Assembly: GCA_018823135.1 (NCBI GenBank) | Contig: JAHJJF010000005.1 | Coordinates: 1 to 32,729, forward strand | Direction: 5' to 3' | Source of the DNA: Pseudomonadota bacterium | Lineage (GTDB): Bacteria; Desulfobacterota; Desulfobulbia; Desulfobulbales; CALZHT01 | DNA: 32,729 nt | Shown: positions 1 through 8,846 of the stretch, one piece after another | Numbering within the stretch: position 1 is the stretch's first letter | Layout of the letters: every line of letters starts with the position of its first letter | Position numbers and translations under genes: made by a program | The notes under the pieces: generated by a model | What the model saw: the letters and a program-made list of their open reading frames with translations, nothing else | Database searches by the model: none | Told to the model about the DNA's origin: nothing

Positions 1-147
1 CAGACCGCCAGTGAAGGTGATACCAATAAAGCCATGAACATGTTTGATGAGTTTATCGCCACCTATCCTGAAAGCTCTTTTATTGAAGAAGCAAAAGAGG
101 CACGGGAAATGCTCAAAGCCGAAGCCGCTCAACCGGCAGGTGAATAG
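1..147 (+). CDS. C-terminal end of a TPR-like protein (partial)
   Basis: This is the last 48 codons of a gene that begins before the window, read in frame 1 and ending in TAG at 145-147. The peptide contains an alternating pattern (FDEFIATYPES, then an EEAKEAREML helix) typical of the last TPR-like helix pair in BamD/YbgF-like or other tetratricopeptide proteins: 'F..F...YP.S.....A' is the usual tol-pal/BamD repeat signature. It ends in an Ala/Pro/Glu-rich tail. Too little is present to name the family. It converges with the lipoprotein gene that follows on the other strand, 76 bases away. Confidence 0.6.
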   Translation, partial: QTASEGDTNKAMNMFDEFIATYPESSFIEEAKEAREMLKAEAAQPAGE

Positions 148-223
148 GCGGTAATTGCTGCATACCCAATAATGCTTCATTAAAACGGAAGAGCCTTATT
201 CTTCACTGAAGCAATTTTAATCC

Positions 224-1225
224 TCAGAGATTCCAGCCCCAGTATTTCAGGAATTCTGGAAAATTCCACATGTCGGATTCTTCCCGCGCCCAGAACTTGA
301 GGCTCGTATAAAATACCGTTCCGGTTGTCTCAGCCGGGCCGTAATCCTTGTCTTCACCGATATGCCAATCCATGGCCCACCAGCTCATGAGTAGCCGTTC
401 ATAGGGCTTAAAGCTTCCCTTGACGTACCCCTTCCTGAATCCCTGTGTATCATAAAACCCGGTTGTTGTCTCACCCAGAGGAAGAGCCTGCAGCAGTTCA
501 ATCGGAAACATCGGAACCCTGAAAATTTCTCTGTTGGACTCCGCTGGATCCGGTCCTATAACTCCTGCCCCCATAACTCGATGGGTGCCCTTTCTCAGTG
601 CTAAATAATACTGTTCCTGACGATTCAAGGCGCTTTCGGAAAGTGCGAGTAGACCTGGGAGCGTCTCACCGTAGACGCGTTGCTTTGAAATATCCCATGC
701 CTCCGGGAATGCTTTTTGGGGCAAATATGAAGTTGGGATAAAATTCAGGTAACAGCCGCAGGTATGGACCGAGGTGATGAGAACAGGTTGTTTCTGCGCA
801 TTGACCGTTACAATGGTAATCAGCCCGACATTATATCCGCCGGTAAGATGCGAGAACGGCACCTTCTCAAAATGTATTCTGTAAATATAATTGGTATACG
901 CAGCGTTATCGGTCTTGAAAAATACTTTCTGGACATACAGGGCAGGCCGCCGGGGATCTACAAAAACCTTGGTATCTCCCGAAGGAGTTATGCGGGCAGA
1001 TGGTATACCAATCCTGTTAACGGGAAAATTATTTTCTTCAACAAGAAAAATGGGAGCGAATCGAAAAAAATCTGAGTCTTCAACAACAGGGAGATAATAT
1101 CCCACAGGACTAATGGGTGCTTGTTCCGGCTGGAGCCCTGCGCAGCCCGCAAGGCTGAAGAGAAAAATACAAAACAGCAAATAAAGGATTTGAATCCGGT
1201 GATTTCTTCTCAGGGCTGCTTTCAT
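224..1225 (-). CDS. Unrecognised lipoprotein, about 333 aa
   Basis: I do not recognise the family. The first 28 residues form a lipoprotein signal: a basic start (KAALRRNHR), a hydrophobic stretch and a lipobox LAGC with the lipidated Cys near residue 28, so the mature protein should be membrane anchored and face the periplasm. The mature part has no further membrane segment. A His/Cys motif HTCGCY lies near residues 154-159 and could bind metal or heme, though this is not a CxxCH site. I chose the ATG at 1225; an in-frame TTG at 1246 would add seven residues before the signal peptide and is less plausible. The gene starts 47 bases after the tyrS stop on the same strand and may be co-transcribed with it. 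Substrate and role are unknown. Confidence 0.75.
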   Translation of the reverse strand: MKAALRRNHRIQILYLLFCIFLFSLAGCAGLQPEQAPISPVGYYLPVVEDSDFFRFAPIFLVEENNFPVNRIGIPSARITPSGDTKVFVDPRRPALYVQKVFFKTDNAAYTNYIYRIHFEKVPFSHLTGGYNVGLITIVTVNAQKQPVLITSVHTCGCYLNFIPTSYLPQKAFPEAWDISKQRVYGETLPGLLALSESALNRQEQYYLALRKGTHRVMGAGVIGPDPAESNREIFRVPMFPIELLQALPLGETTTGFYDTQGFRKGYVKGSFKPYERLLMSWWAMDWHIGEDKDYGPAETTGTVFYTSLKFWAREESDMWNFPEFLKYWGWNL

Positions 1226-1272
1226 GGATCCACACGATTCTAACAAGGAACAACCTGTTTGGTTTCAAAAGA

Positions 1273-2490
1273 TTATTGAAATTGGACCCTGCAGAATCTC
1301 CTCTTGCCGACCTTCAGTAAAACCTCTCCGGAAGTCTCGACGGTATATTCAGGATCGGAAACTTTCTCGCCATCAAGAGATACGGCTTTTTGCTGGATCA
1401 ACCGCCTTGCTTCGGAAGTACCATCTGCAAGACCGGCATCAACAAGGAGGCGTGGCAGCCAGATTGTCTTTTCCTCTGAGTGGATCTTTTTTTCAGGTAT
1501 ATCATCAGGAAGATCATGGTTTTTAAAAACCTTGTCAAAATTTTCTTCGGCCTTAAAAGCTTCTTCTTCCCCATAAAATCGGGCGGCGAGTTCTCGGGCA
1601 AGCTTCTGCTTTACTTCTTTCGGATGAACTTTTCCATCCTCCATCTGTTGCTTCAGCGTTGCGATCTCATCTTGAGGAAGGTCGCTTAACAACTCGTAAT
1701 ACCTGAACATCAGTGTATCGGAGACGGAAAGGACCTTGCCGTAAATATCGCCGGAAGATTCAGTTATGCCGATATAATTGCCCAAAGACTTGCTCATCTT
1801 GTTAACGCCGTCAAGGCCTTCCAGGAGCGGCATGGTGATGACCACCTGAGGTTCCTGTCCCCAGGCCCGCTGCAAATCCCGCCCCATGAGAAGATTAAAG
1901 AGCTGGTCGGTTCCGCCGATTTCCACATCAGCTTTCATAACCACAGAATCATAGCCCTGAATCAGGGGATAGAGAAATTCATGGATACTTATGGGTCGCT
2001 CATTTTCGAATCTCACCTTGAAATCCTCGCGTTCGAGCATGCGGGCAACGGTCAACTGCGATGCAAGTTGAACAAATTCCTGGGCAGTGAGCTTGTTCAG
2101 CCATGTGCTGTTAAAAACCACTTCCGTCCGGTCAGGATCAAGAATTTTAAATATCTGTTCCTTATAGGTTTCGGCATTTTTTTTGACATCCTCCTGGGTG
2201 AGGACTTTTCTGGTTTCGGATTTTCCAGTAGGATCACCGATCATCCCGGTAAAATCACCGATCAGAAACTGCACGTTATGACCCAATTCCTGAAAATGCT
2301 TCAATTTCTGGATAAGAACGGTATGGCCAAGATGCAGATCAGGAGCCGTGGGATCAAACCCTGCCTTTATCGTTAAAGGAACACCTGTCTCTTTGGATTT
2401 CAAGAGCTTCTGAGACAGGTTTTCCTTTGAGATTACATCAACCGTACCCCGTGTGATCAGGGCTATCTGTTCATCTATTGTCAAATTCAT
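1273..2490 (-). CDS. tyrS: Tyrosyl-tRNA synthetase
   Basis: The enzyme charges tRNA-Tyr with tyrosine in the cytoplasm, using ATP. At 405 aa it matches the bacterial class I TyrRS family. The Rossmann catalytic domain carries the HIGH-type motif HLGH at residues 53-56 and a canonical KMSKS at 231-235. A C-terminal S4 RNA-binding domain occupies roughly residues 345-402 ([19 protein letters not shown]...). The HLGH and KMSKS forms and the length favour the TyrZ-like branch over the E. coli TyrS branch. The start ATG lies 72 bases after the rny stop on the same strand, and the lipoprotein gene follows 47 bases later, so rny-tyrS-lipoprotein may form one transcript. Confidence 0.96.
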   Translation of the reverse strand: MNLTIDEQIALITRGTVDVISKENLSQKLLKSKETGVPLTIKAGFDPTAPDLHLGHTVLIQKLKHFQELGHNVQFLIGDFTGMIGDPTGKSETRKVLTQEDVKKNAETYKEQIFKILDPDRTEVVFNSTWLNKLTAQEFVQLASQLTVARMLEREDFKVRFENERPISIHEFLYPLIQGYDSVVMKADVEIGGTDQLFNLLMGRDLQRAWGQEPQVVITMPLLEGLDGVNKMSKSLGNYIGITESSGDIYGKVLSVSDTLMFRYYELLSDLPQDEIATLKQQMEDGKVHPKEVKQKLARELAARFYGEEEAFKAEENFDKVFKNHDLPDDIPEKKIHSEEKTIWLPRLLVDAGLADGTSEARRLIQQKAVSLDGEKVSDPEYTVETSGEVLLKVGKRRFCRVQFQ

Positions 2491-2562
2491 TTATTGCTGA
2501 AGCAGTTGGAGGTCTCCCCAAAAGGAAAAGACCTCAGAATTATTACCATACGTTATCATTGG

Positions 2563-4128
2563 TTATTTTGCGTATTCTACGGATCGGGTTTCCCGGATAA
2601 CCGTCACTCTGATCTGTCCCGGATAGGTCAGATTCTTTTCAATTTCCTTGGCTATATCCTTACCTAAAAGAGTTGTCTCGGAATCTGATACTTCCGTACT
2701 GTTTACAACGATTCGCAATTCCCGACCAGCCTGAATCGCATACGATTTTTCAACACCTTTAAAAGATGATGCAATGGTTTCAAGATCTTCAAGCCTCTTG
2801 ACATAGGTCTCAAGCATCTCTTTTCTGGCTCCGGGCCTTGCACCTGAAAGGGCATCAGCGGACTGGACCAGAATATCGAGAACGCTGGTGGGTTCAACAT
2901 CCTCATGATGTGCCGCGATGGCATGAACCACCTCAGGCGCCTCGCCGTATTTCTTTGCTAAATCCCGGCCAATACTTGCATGGGATCCTTCAACCTCATG
3001 GTCAACCGCTTTACCGATATCATGCAGGAGCCCGGCGCGTTTAGCCTGTTTGACGTTCAGACCGAGTTCTGCAGCCATGATACCGCAGAGGAAAGATACT
3101 TCCAGGGAATGCTGCAACACATTCTGGCCGTAGCTCGTACGGTACTTAAGACGTCCAAGCAATTTGACCAGCTCAACATTTACCCCATGAGAACCGACAT
3201 CAAAGGTTGCCTGCTCCCCGGCTTCACGGATGGTCACCTCAAGCTCCTGGGCAACCTTTTCCACCACTTCTTCAATCCGGGCCGGATGAATCCTGCCGTC
3301 TGATATCAAGCGCTCCAATGCTTGGCGGGCCACTTCCCGGCGGACCGGATTAAAGCCGGACAAAATCACCGCCTCAGGAGTATCATCAATTATAATATCA
3401 ATTCCAGTTGCAGCCTCAATCGCCCGAATATTTCTTCCTTCGCGGCCGATAATCCGGCCCTTCATCTCCTCGTTGGGCAACGGAACAACCGACACGGTTT
3501 TTTCCGCAACATAATCACCGGCATAGCGAGAAATAGCCAGAGCAAGAATATTCTTGGCCTTGCGATCAGCCTGAATTTTCATCTCATTTTCGATACGGAC
3601 TACAGCCTTGGCCGCCTCCATACGAGCCTCGCTTTCAATGCTTTCCATGAGCATGGATTTGGCATCTTCTCTGGAAATGCCTGAAATTTTCTCCAGCTGA
3701 AACCGCTGCTCCTCGATTACCGTGTCAAGCTCCTTCTTTTTTCTTTCGAGCTTTTTGTCATCATCGATTGAAGCCTTTTCTTTCTTGAGGAGTTCCATCT
3801 CGCGCTTATCGAGAATTTCGATTTTTCGTTCTATCTGATCAAGCTTCTGCGCGAGCCTTTTTTCCTCTTCGGTAATCTCAATTTTTCGATCCTTAATTTC
3901 CCGCTCAATTTCCTGCTTATACTGAAACGCATCATCCTTGATCTGGAGTGACGCCTCTTTTTTTATCTGTTCGGCTTCCGCCAGGGCTTTTTCAATAAAC
4001 CTCTTTCCCTGCTCCTCAATATTATCCTTGCGGACCTCAATAAATTTCTTTCGAAAATAAAATCCGAGGCCGACTCCTGCCCCAACCCCGACCAATACGA
4101 ATAAAATCACCTGTAATAACATGCTCAC
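2563..4128 (-). CDS. rny: Ribonuclease Y
   Basis: This is a membrane-anchored endoribonuclease that starts mRNA decay. At 521 aa it has the full family layout. Residues 4-26 form a single N-terminal membrane helix. Residues 30-165 form a long charged coiled coil. A KH RNA-binding domain has [10 protein letters not shown] at 224-233. An HD metal-dependent nuclease domain has HDIGK at 369-373, with further His residues in AAHHED near 406-410. I chose the GTG at 4128 because a clear AGGAGG sits about nine bases upstream; an in-frame ATG two codons later is also possible. The gene is preceded by a long AT-rich gap and therefore probably has its own promoter there. tyrS follows. Confidence 0.96.
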   Translation of the reverse strand: MSMLLQVILFVLVGVGAGVGLGFYFRKKFIEVRKDNIEEQGKRFIEKALAEAEQIKKEASLQIKDDAFQYKQEIEREIKDRKIEITEEEKRLAQKLDQIERKIEILDKREMELLKKEKASIDDDKKLERKKKELDTVIEEQRFQLEKISGISREDAKSMLMESIESEARMEAAKAVVRIENEMKIQADRKAKNILALAISRYAGDYVAEKTVSVVPLPNEEMKGRIIGREGRNIRAIEAATGIDIIIDDTPEAVILSGFNPVRREVARQALERLISDGRIHPARIEEVVEKVAQELEVTIREAGEQATFDVGSHGVNVELVKLLGRLKYRTSYGQNVLQHSLEVSFLCGIMAAELGLNVKQAKRAGLLHDIGKAVDHEVEGSHASIGRDLAKKYGEAPEVVHAIAAHHEDVEPTSVLDILVQSADALSGARPGARKEMLETYVKRLEDLETIASSFKGVEKSYAIQAGRELRIVVNSTEVSDSETTLLGKDIAKEIEKNLTYPGQIRVTVIRETRSVEYAK

Positions 4129-4873
4129 GGGGATTGCCCTCCTGTTCTATATTGTTAACAATGATGCGCAGCTGTGAAAAAGTGAAGATAGCAAACACAA
4201 AATGCATTTATCTCCAGAATGCTTTAAGTCACGCGTCATTGATTAAAATGATCTTTTGCGAACCACCGAATGTATATTCCCAATTTTAAAATGGACATAT
4301 GTCCGGCATTACAAAAGACACCAGCAAATTCAGTAAACCGACTTGTCATGCAATAAAAAAATAATAATTCCAAGACGTTGAACAGAAAAAAGCACGTCAA
4401 CAACGAAACGAAATTCCATGGGAATATCATTAATTTGTATTGAGAAAAAAAAGGGGGCGGGGAAATTGGGGGGGGACCAAAAACTTGCCGAAAAAATTCG
4501 ACGGTGCCAAAACTATTAAAAATTATTCATTAACTAGTGATATAGCCTTTATTTTTCAATATGAGGCCCATAGCGCAAAAAAAAACCCGGCATCTTTCAC
4601 TTACAGTGCTTAAAAAATAACTCACTGAAATTATCCGAAATGAACCCGCCGGCACAACGCACATATAACATTTATATAAATCTAAGCGTGTCAGGAATGA
4701 CTTATCCCAAACGTACAACTACTTCAAATTTCACACAATTACCCCAGATACTGACCCTTTGGAATCCCTTTTCACAATTAGAAAGGGGCATTCTCACTAC
4801 AAAACTTTTGTACCTCCCTGTTTTGTCATATATATAAACGCTTCTCACAACCGAGGCGCGTGATTTCCTTAAA
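4129..4873. other. Long AT-rich intergenic region between 6S RNA and rny
   Basis: These 745 bases hold no ORF I can support. The few 60-65 codon ORFs have odd composition (Cys/Phe/Trp rich) and no ribosome-binding site or recognisable motif. The region is clearly more AT-rich than its surroundings and contains homopolymer runs: A7 then G-rich sequence around 4445-4460, G8 near 4470-4477, and A9 near 4578. The end nearest rny must contain the rny ribosome-binding site and presumably its promoter, but I could not assign a convincing -35/-10 pair. In gamma-proteobacteria the gene after 6S RNA is often a 5-formyltetrahydrofolate cyclo-ligase; it is absent here. Confidence 0.5.
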
Positions 4874-5060
4874 AAAAACTCCCCCGCCATTGCCGTGTGA
4901 ACAGCGACATCGAACCTAACAGTGTTAGGTGGGTGTTGAAACTCATAGTTGCTTCAAGGAATTTCGATTGCGCGAATTCCTTTCCATAACCAGCGGAGTC
5001 ACCCTTGATGCCAATGTTGGCTCGAAACTAACTGTCTAGCACCAACAAGGCAGGGGAATA
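4874..5060 (-). ncRNA. ssrS: 6S RNA
   Basis: 6S RNA is a regulator that mimics an open promoter and binds sigma70 RNA polymerase. Read on the minus strand this is about 185 nt. Its ends form a strong closing stem: UCCCCUGCC (5049-5057) pairs without mismatch with GGCGGGGGA (4880-4888), followed inward by UUG/CAA. On the 3' side, after CACCCA, there is the small hairpin CCUAAC-ACU-GUUAGG (4915-4929), placed like the equivalent 3' hairpin in E. coli 6S RNA. An apical stem AAGGAAUU/AAUUCCUU lies near 4956-4982. The closing stem runs straight into a U8 tract (4872-4879), which suits an intrinsic terminator or processed 3' end. The gene lies just downstream of zapA, the classic proteobacterial ssrS position. 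Exact ends are estimated. Confidence 0.85.
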
Positions 5061-5078
5061 ACTTTAACCTTATATTAC

Positions 5079-5357
5079 TTAGAGTAAATTCTCAATTTTT
5101 TTCGTCAATCGGTCAATATCTTCATCAACCTCGCGCCTGAAATTTTCGAAATCTCTCTTTAATTTCACATACTTGCCTGCCATATTAAGGCTGATCAAAA
5201 TTGCAAGTTTATGGGACGGAAGACGCGCGGAGGCATGGCTTTTATCCTCTAGCTGAGATTTCACCAGCTGTAAAATCTCGTCAACATCTTCTTCCGGAGC
5301 ATCCGTATAAAGCGGATATTCCTGCCCAAGTACTTCAAACTTTACTAATCGCTCCAA
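5079..5357 (-). CDS. zapA: Cell division protein ZapA
   Basis: ZapA binds FtsZ and bundles its filaments at the division ring. The protein has the family layout: an N-terminal strand region (VKFEVLGQEYPLY), then a helical part with the conserved block LAILISLNMAGKY, and a C-terminal coiled coil (residues about 60-92) for dimer and tetramer formation. I chose a TTG start at 5357 (92 aa, beginning MERLVKFEV) because GGGAGG lies just upstream; a longer frame up to 5384 would add a non-homologous, Trp-rich leader. The gene follows the ZapB-like gene by 42 bases and is followed within 20 bases by 6S RNA, so the RNA could be processed from a zapA transcript or have its own promoter inside zapA. Confidence 0.9.
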   Translation of the reverse strand: MERLVKFEVLGQEYPLYTDAPEEDVDEILQLVKSQLEDKSHASARLPSHKLAILISLNMAGKYVKLKRDFENFRREVDEDIDRLTKKIENLL

Positions 5358-5399
5358 GAAGCCTCCCAACCAGCACCATGACAAAACGTTGTAATTGTT

Positions 5400-5711
5400 C
5401 TACTGTTGCCCGCCAATAGTAAAAATCTGCGATTGAGATTTTTCCCCGGTTTCCCTTTGCGGCTCCGCAGTACTTGGGGATGATGCCTTCTCCCATTTCT
5501 CTATGGAATCAATCAGTCCCGAAACACGCTTATGAATAACCGACTTTTCGCCCTTTAAACTATCCACCGTTTCCCGGAGTTCTTTCAGTTCTTTATCCTT
5601 CTGTCCGAGCACCGCTTCAAGAGAAAGTTTCTCCTGCTTGAGTATATTATAATTTGCAATCATCTTTTCAACGATTGCCTCCAGTCTGTTGATATCTTCC
5701 GCATGTTCCAT
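5400..5711 (-). CDS. ZapB-like coiled-coil protein
   Basis: This is a small (103 aa) protein whose residues 5-75 form an almost continuous coiled coil (heptads through INRLEAIVEKM and LKELRETVDSLKGE), followed by a polar tail rich in Ser, Glu and Gln. A short coiled-coil protein placed directly before zapA matches the ZapB/ZapB-like family, which links ZapA-decorated FtsZ rings and the chromosome terminus. The sequence itself only shows the coiled coil, so the name rests on neighbourhood and length. I chose the ATG at 5711, about ten bases after GGGAGG, rather than the ATG at 5747 that lies before that site. Confidence 0.7.
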   Translation of the reverse strand: MEHAEDINRLEAIVEKMIANYNILKQEKLSLEAVLGQKDKELKELRETVDSLKGEKSVIHKRVSGLIDSIEKWEKASSPSTAEPQRETGEKSQSQIFTIGGQQ

Positions 5712-5778
5712 TTCTTGAAAACCTCCCGACCCTTTCGCCTGCCACACAGATGAAGAAGAGCTGTCTTATTGTCTTAAC

Positions 5779-5806
5779 TATCTAAAATCAAAAGAATTTT
5801 CGTCAA
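5779..5806 (-). promoter_or_regulatory. Possible sigma70 promoter for the zapB-like/zapA/6S unit
   Basis: On the minus strand, TTGACG (5801-5806) matches five of six -35 consensus bases. It is followed after 16 bases by TAGATA (5779-5784), a weak -10. It lies about 70 bases before the ZapB-like start, in the 224-base gap after glmU, which otherwise holds nothing recognisable. The poor -10 keeps confidence low. Confidence 0.3.
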
Positions 5807-5935
5807 CCGGAAAAACTTTTTTGAATGTCTGAAAAACATTGAATGCAATGAAAATATACAACCTAAAAAAAACCAAAGTCAACCGAAATAAACCGATAGT
5901 TTAAAAGAGTGCCTTAGCAAAAATGCTGCGCGGCA

Positions 5936-6955
5936 TTAATTATCCTGTTTTCGTGATGTTAGAGGCGAAACCTTTTCAAAACTTTTAATCTCAACTCCTT
6001 CAAGATTGGAAAATGCGCCGATTATCACGCCTTCACCAACTTTACAATTATTAAGCATTACTGACTGTTCAACAATACAGTCACTGCCAATTGTGGTCTC
6101 CCCCTGTAATAAAACGCTTTGACCAATAATGGTATCTTTTCCAATGATTACGTTTTTTTCAATACAAATACTTTCCGGTCGCAGCAGCGTTACACCGGAA
6201 GCCATCAGCCACTCGTTACGCCTGTTAATAAGGGTCTGATGCGCCTTGGCGAGTTCCATGCGCGAATTAACACCCAGCACCTCATCAGGGTCTTCGCATA
6301 TATACCTGGTAACCCTTTTGCCCTGGGAAGTTGCGATGCTGACAATATCGGTGAGATACATTTCTCCCTGTTTGTTATCCGTGCCCACCATTTCTAAAGC
6401 ACTCCACAGAAAGTCTAGATCAACGCAATAAATACCAGCATTGATCTCTTTGATTTTCTTGGTTTTTTCATCTGCATCCTTTTCTTCGACAATGCCGACG
6501 AGATTGCCGCTTTTATCAGAGACGATTCGCCCGTAATTTTGTGGATTATCGAGAACAGTGGTCATTACGGAAAGTACTGTTTGCGTTTTTCCATGAAACT
6601 CAAGCATCGCCTTGAGGGTCTGGGGGCGAATAAGCGGAGTATCACCACAAAGAATCAGTGCGGTTCCGGAAAAATCATCAAGTTCCTCCCGGCAGGAAAG
6701 CACCGCATGTCCCGTTCCGAGCTGCTCTTTCTGGACAACGGTATCCACCTTGTATCCGGAAAGTGACGATTCAACCGACTCTCTTTTATAGCCGGTCACC
6801 ACAATGACTTTTTGTATTTCACAGCCATTTACCGAATCAATTACATGATGCAGCATTGGTGAAAAAAAGACTTCATGGAGCACTTTTGCCCTGGCCGATT
6901 TCATCCTTGTGCCTTTTCCGGCAGCAAGGATAATTGCACACTGTTTAAGACCCAT
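5936..6955 (-). CDS. Short GlmU-like N-acetylglucosamine-1-phosphate uridylyltransferase without acetyltransferase domain
   Basis: The N-terminal 230 residues are a GlmU-type pyrophosphorylase domain, which makes UDP-GlcNAc from UTP and GlcNAc-1-phosphate. It shows the nucleotide loop LAAGKGTRMKS (10-20), QLGTGHA (78-84), the metal Asp in CGD (103-105), a YGRIV segment (141-145) and LGVNSR (227-232). Residues 255-325 begin a left-handed beta-helix of hexapeptide repeats, but the protein stops at 339 aa, whereas full GlmU is about 450-460 aa. The missing part holds the acetyl-CoA site and catalytic His of the GlcN-1-P acetyltransferase. A good ribosome-binding site (GAGGAAATGG) precedes the ATG. 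It might be a real GlmU with the second activity supplied elsewhere, or a related sugar nucleotidyltransferase. Confidence 0.8.
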   Translation of the reverse strand: MGLKQCAIILAAGKGTRMKSARAKVLHEVFFSPMLHHVIDSVNGCEIQKVIVVTGYKRESVESSLSGYKVDTVVQKEQLGTGHAVLSCREELDDFSGTALILCGDTPLIRPQTLKAMLEFHGKTQTVLSVMTTVLDNPQNYGRIVSDKSGNLVGIVEEKDADEKTKKIKEINAGIYCVDLDFLWSALEMVGTDNKQGEMYLTDIVSIATSQGKRVTRYICEDPDEVLGVNSRMELAKAHQTLINRRNEWLMASGVTLLRPESICIEKNVIIGKDTIIGQSVLLQGETTIGSDCIVEQSVMLNNCKVGEGVIIGAFSNLEGVEIKSFEKVSPLTSRKQDN

Positions 6956-7036
6956 CCATTTCCTCTTTAGTCAAATAAGCATTATTGAAGCTTCCAGTCG
7001 CGGAGAACCACAAGCATTCGAGTTACGAAAATGCAC

Positions 7037-8605
7037 TCACTTTTCCTGTTCAAAATCCAGCAACTCGAGAATTGCTTCGGGGAGCTCTGCGGCGAGTTCT
7101 GAGGCGGTGTAGCCCATATCCATTCCCATTGTTTCCGAGAGACCGTCCGCGGCAAGGCCATGAACATAGGCCCCCAGACAGGCTGCATGCCATGGATGCA
7201 CGCCCTGGGCAAGGAACCCGCCGATCAGTCCCGATAGAACATCTCCCATGCCGCCGGCGGCAAGTCCTGGATTACCGGTGGGATTGACTCTCGCCTCCCC
7301 GGCGCCATCGGCGATAACCGTTCCAGCCCCTTTAAGCAGCAAGATAACGCCGTTATCCTCGGCAAAACTTCTTGCCATTTCTAATCGCCTTAACTGTATC
7401 TCCTTTGAGCTGATGCCTGTCAACCGTGCCATCTCTCCCGGGTGAGGGGTCAGAATCCTGGCAGCAGGGGGATTTTTTATCTCCGAACGAAAGGCTGCCA
7501 GGATATTCAAAGCATCCGCGTCCACCACCATGGGTAGATCCAGATTACTGTAAAGTTGCAATACCAGCTCCGCAGTCTCGGGATCGGTACCCAGCCCCGG
7601 CCCAATAACCACCGCCTGCTTTCCGGCGGCGGCATCCATTATCCGCTGAAAATCCTGCACGCTAAACTGCCCTTTTTCCGTCCCAGAAACCGGGATGGTC
7701 ATGGCTTCCACAAGACAGGACTCATACACAGTATTGATCACCTGCGGCGCACAAAGACTCACCAGACCCACCCCGCATCGCAAGGCACCACGGGCACTCA
7801 AGATCGCCGCCCCTGTTTTTCCGGGGGAGCCGGCAATGATCAGCAAATGGCCGAAAGTCCCTTTATGGTCCAGGGCATTACGATCAGGGAGCCATTGGCA
7901 AAGATCTTCTTTCTCCAGTAACTCGCAGCGGATATCAGCGTTATAAACGGCCTCCGGGGGTATGCCGATATCCACCAGGGACAATTCACCGACATATTCC
8001 GCCCCGGGATAGACAAAATGACCGGGTTTGGCAAGACCGTAGGTAACTGTTAGCTGCGCTTTAATACATGCTCCCAGGGGATTGCCCGTATCACTGTCAA
8101 GACCTGACGGGATATCCACGGATACCACGGGCACAGGGTATTGGTTGATTATTGTTATGACTTCGGCAAAATGTCCGGCAACTTCCCGTTTCAAGCCGGT
8201 GCCGAATAGGGCATCGACGGTCAGCCAGCTGCCGGCCAGACTGAGCTCCACGCGGTCAAAAGCGTCGCCCTCAAGAAGGGGAATGATCGGGATCGGCAAT
8301 TTCCGGACAATCTGAAGATTGATTGCCGCATCCCCTTTAATCTTTTCAGGAGACACCAGAAGAAACACAACGGGTTCAGCCCCCAGCTGATGAAGATGCC
8401 TGGCAATGACCAGGCCATCCCCGCCATTGTTGCCGGGGCCGACAAAAATTGACACGGTTTTTCCGGCTGGATCCCCAAAGGTCTGGATGATCTTATCAAC
8501 CGTGCCCCGTCCGGCGTTTTCCATGAGGACAATCCCGGGGATGCCGTAACGGTCTATGGCCTCCTGATCAAGCTCCCGCATCTGATGGGCATTTGCAAGC
8601 TTCAT
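7037..8605 (-). CDS. nnr: Bifunctional NAD(P)HX repair enzyme (epimerase plus ADP/ATP-dependent dehydratase)
   Basis: The enzyme repairs hydrated NADH and NADPH. The N-terminal YjeF_N epimerase domain (residues 1-215) interconverts R and S forms and shows VGPGNNGGDG (55-64), DALFGTG (131-137) and DIPSGLD (164-170). The C-terminal ribokinase-like dehydratase domain (about 225-520) uses ADP or ATP and shows KGTFGHLLIIAGS (248-260), VDADALN (361-367), LTPHPGE (385-391) and a glycine-rich NPTGNPGLAAGGMGD (441-455). At 522 aa it is full length. glmU starts 81 bases downstream on the same strand, so the two may be co-transcribed. It is divergent from the archease-rtcB pair. Confidence 0.95.
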   Translation of the reverse strand: MKLANAHQMRELDQEAIDRYGIPGIVLMENAGRGTVDKIIQTFGDPAGKTVSIFVGPGNNGGDGLVIARHLHQLGAEPVVFLLVSPEKIKGDAAINLQIVRKLPIPIIPLLEGDAFDRVELSLAGSWLTVDALFGTGLKREVAGHFAEVITIINQYPVPVVSVDIPSGLDSDTGNPLGACIKAQLTVTYGLAKPGHFVYPGAEYVGELSLVDIGIPPEAVYNADIRCELLEKEDLCQWLPDRNALDHKGTFGHLLIIAGSPGKTGAAILSARGALRCGVGLVSLCAPQVINTVYESCLVEAMTIPVSGTEKGQFSVQDFQRIMDAAAGKQAVVIGPGLGTDPETAELVLQLYSNLDLPMVVDADALNILAAFRSEIKNPPAARILTPHPGEMARLTGISSKEIQLRRLEMARSFAEDNGVILLLKGAGTVIADGAGEARVNPTGNPGLAAGGMGDVLSGLIGGFLAQGVHPWHAACLGAYVHGLAADGLSETMGMDMGYTASELAAELPEAILELLDFEQEK

Positions 8606-8846
8606 AACCGCTGACCCCTTTTTGATTAATATCGTTTCATGTTCAAACGCATTATTGTTATAACTTAATTTAAAGGAGAGCTAAATACTACAATCACCTG
8701 AAAAAATATAAAACTTTGAACGTTTTATTTTCACTGGAGTCCGCTTGTACATATAATCCGCTCAGGGGTAATTGTTCACCTCAATAGCGTTGAACTTCGC
8801 CCATTTTCTTATACTAACTTTAGCTGATCAGAGCTCAATATATTGC
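8606..8846. promoter_or_regulatory. Divergent promoter region between nnr and archease
   Basis: This 241-base AT-rich gap separates two divergent units and must hold both promoters. On the plus strand a perfect TATAAT lies at 8752-8757, about 90 bases before the archease ATG, with only a weak -35 (TTTCAC) 17 bases upstream. I saw no sigma54 -24/-12 element of the kind that drives rtcBA in E. coli. Confidence 0.35.

Noticed and set aside
4236-4890. Several 60-65 codon ORFs in the AT-rich gap
   Set aside because: They have Cys/Phe/Trp-rich peptides, no ribosome-binding sites and no similarity to anything I know; one runs into the 6S RNA gene.
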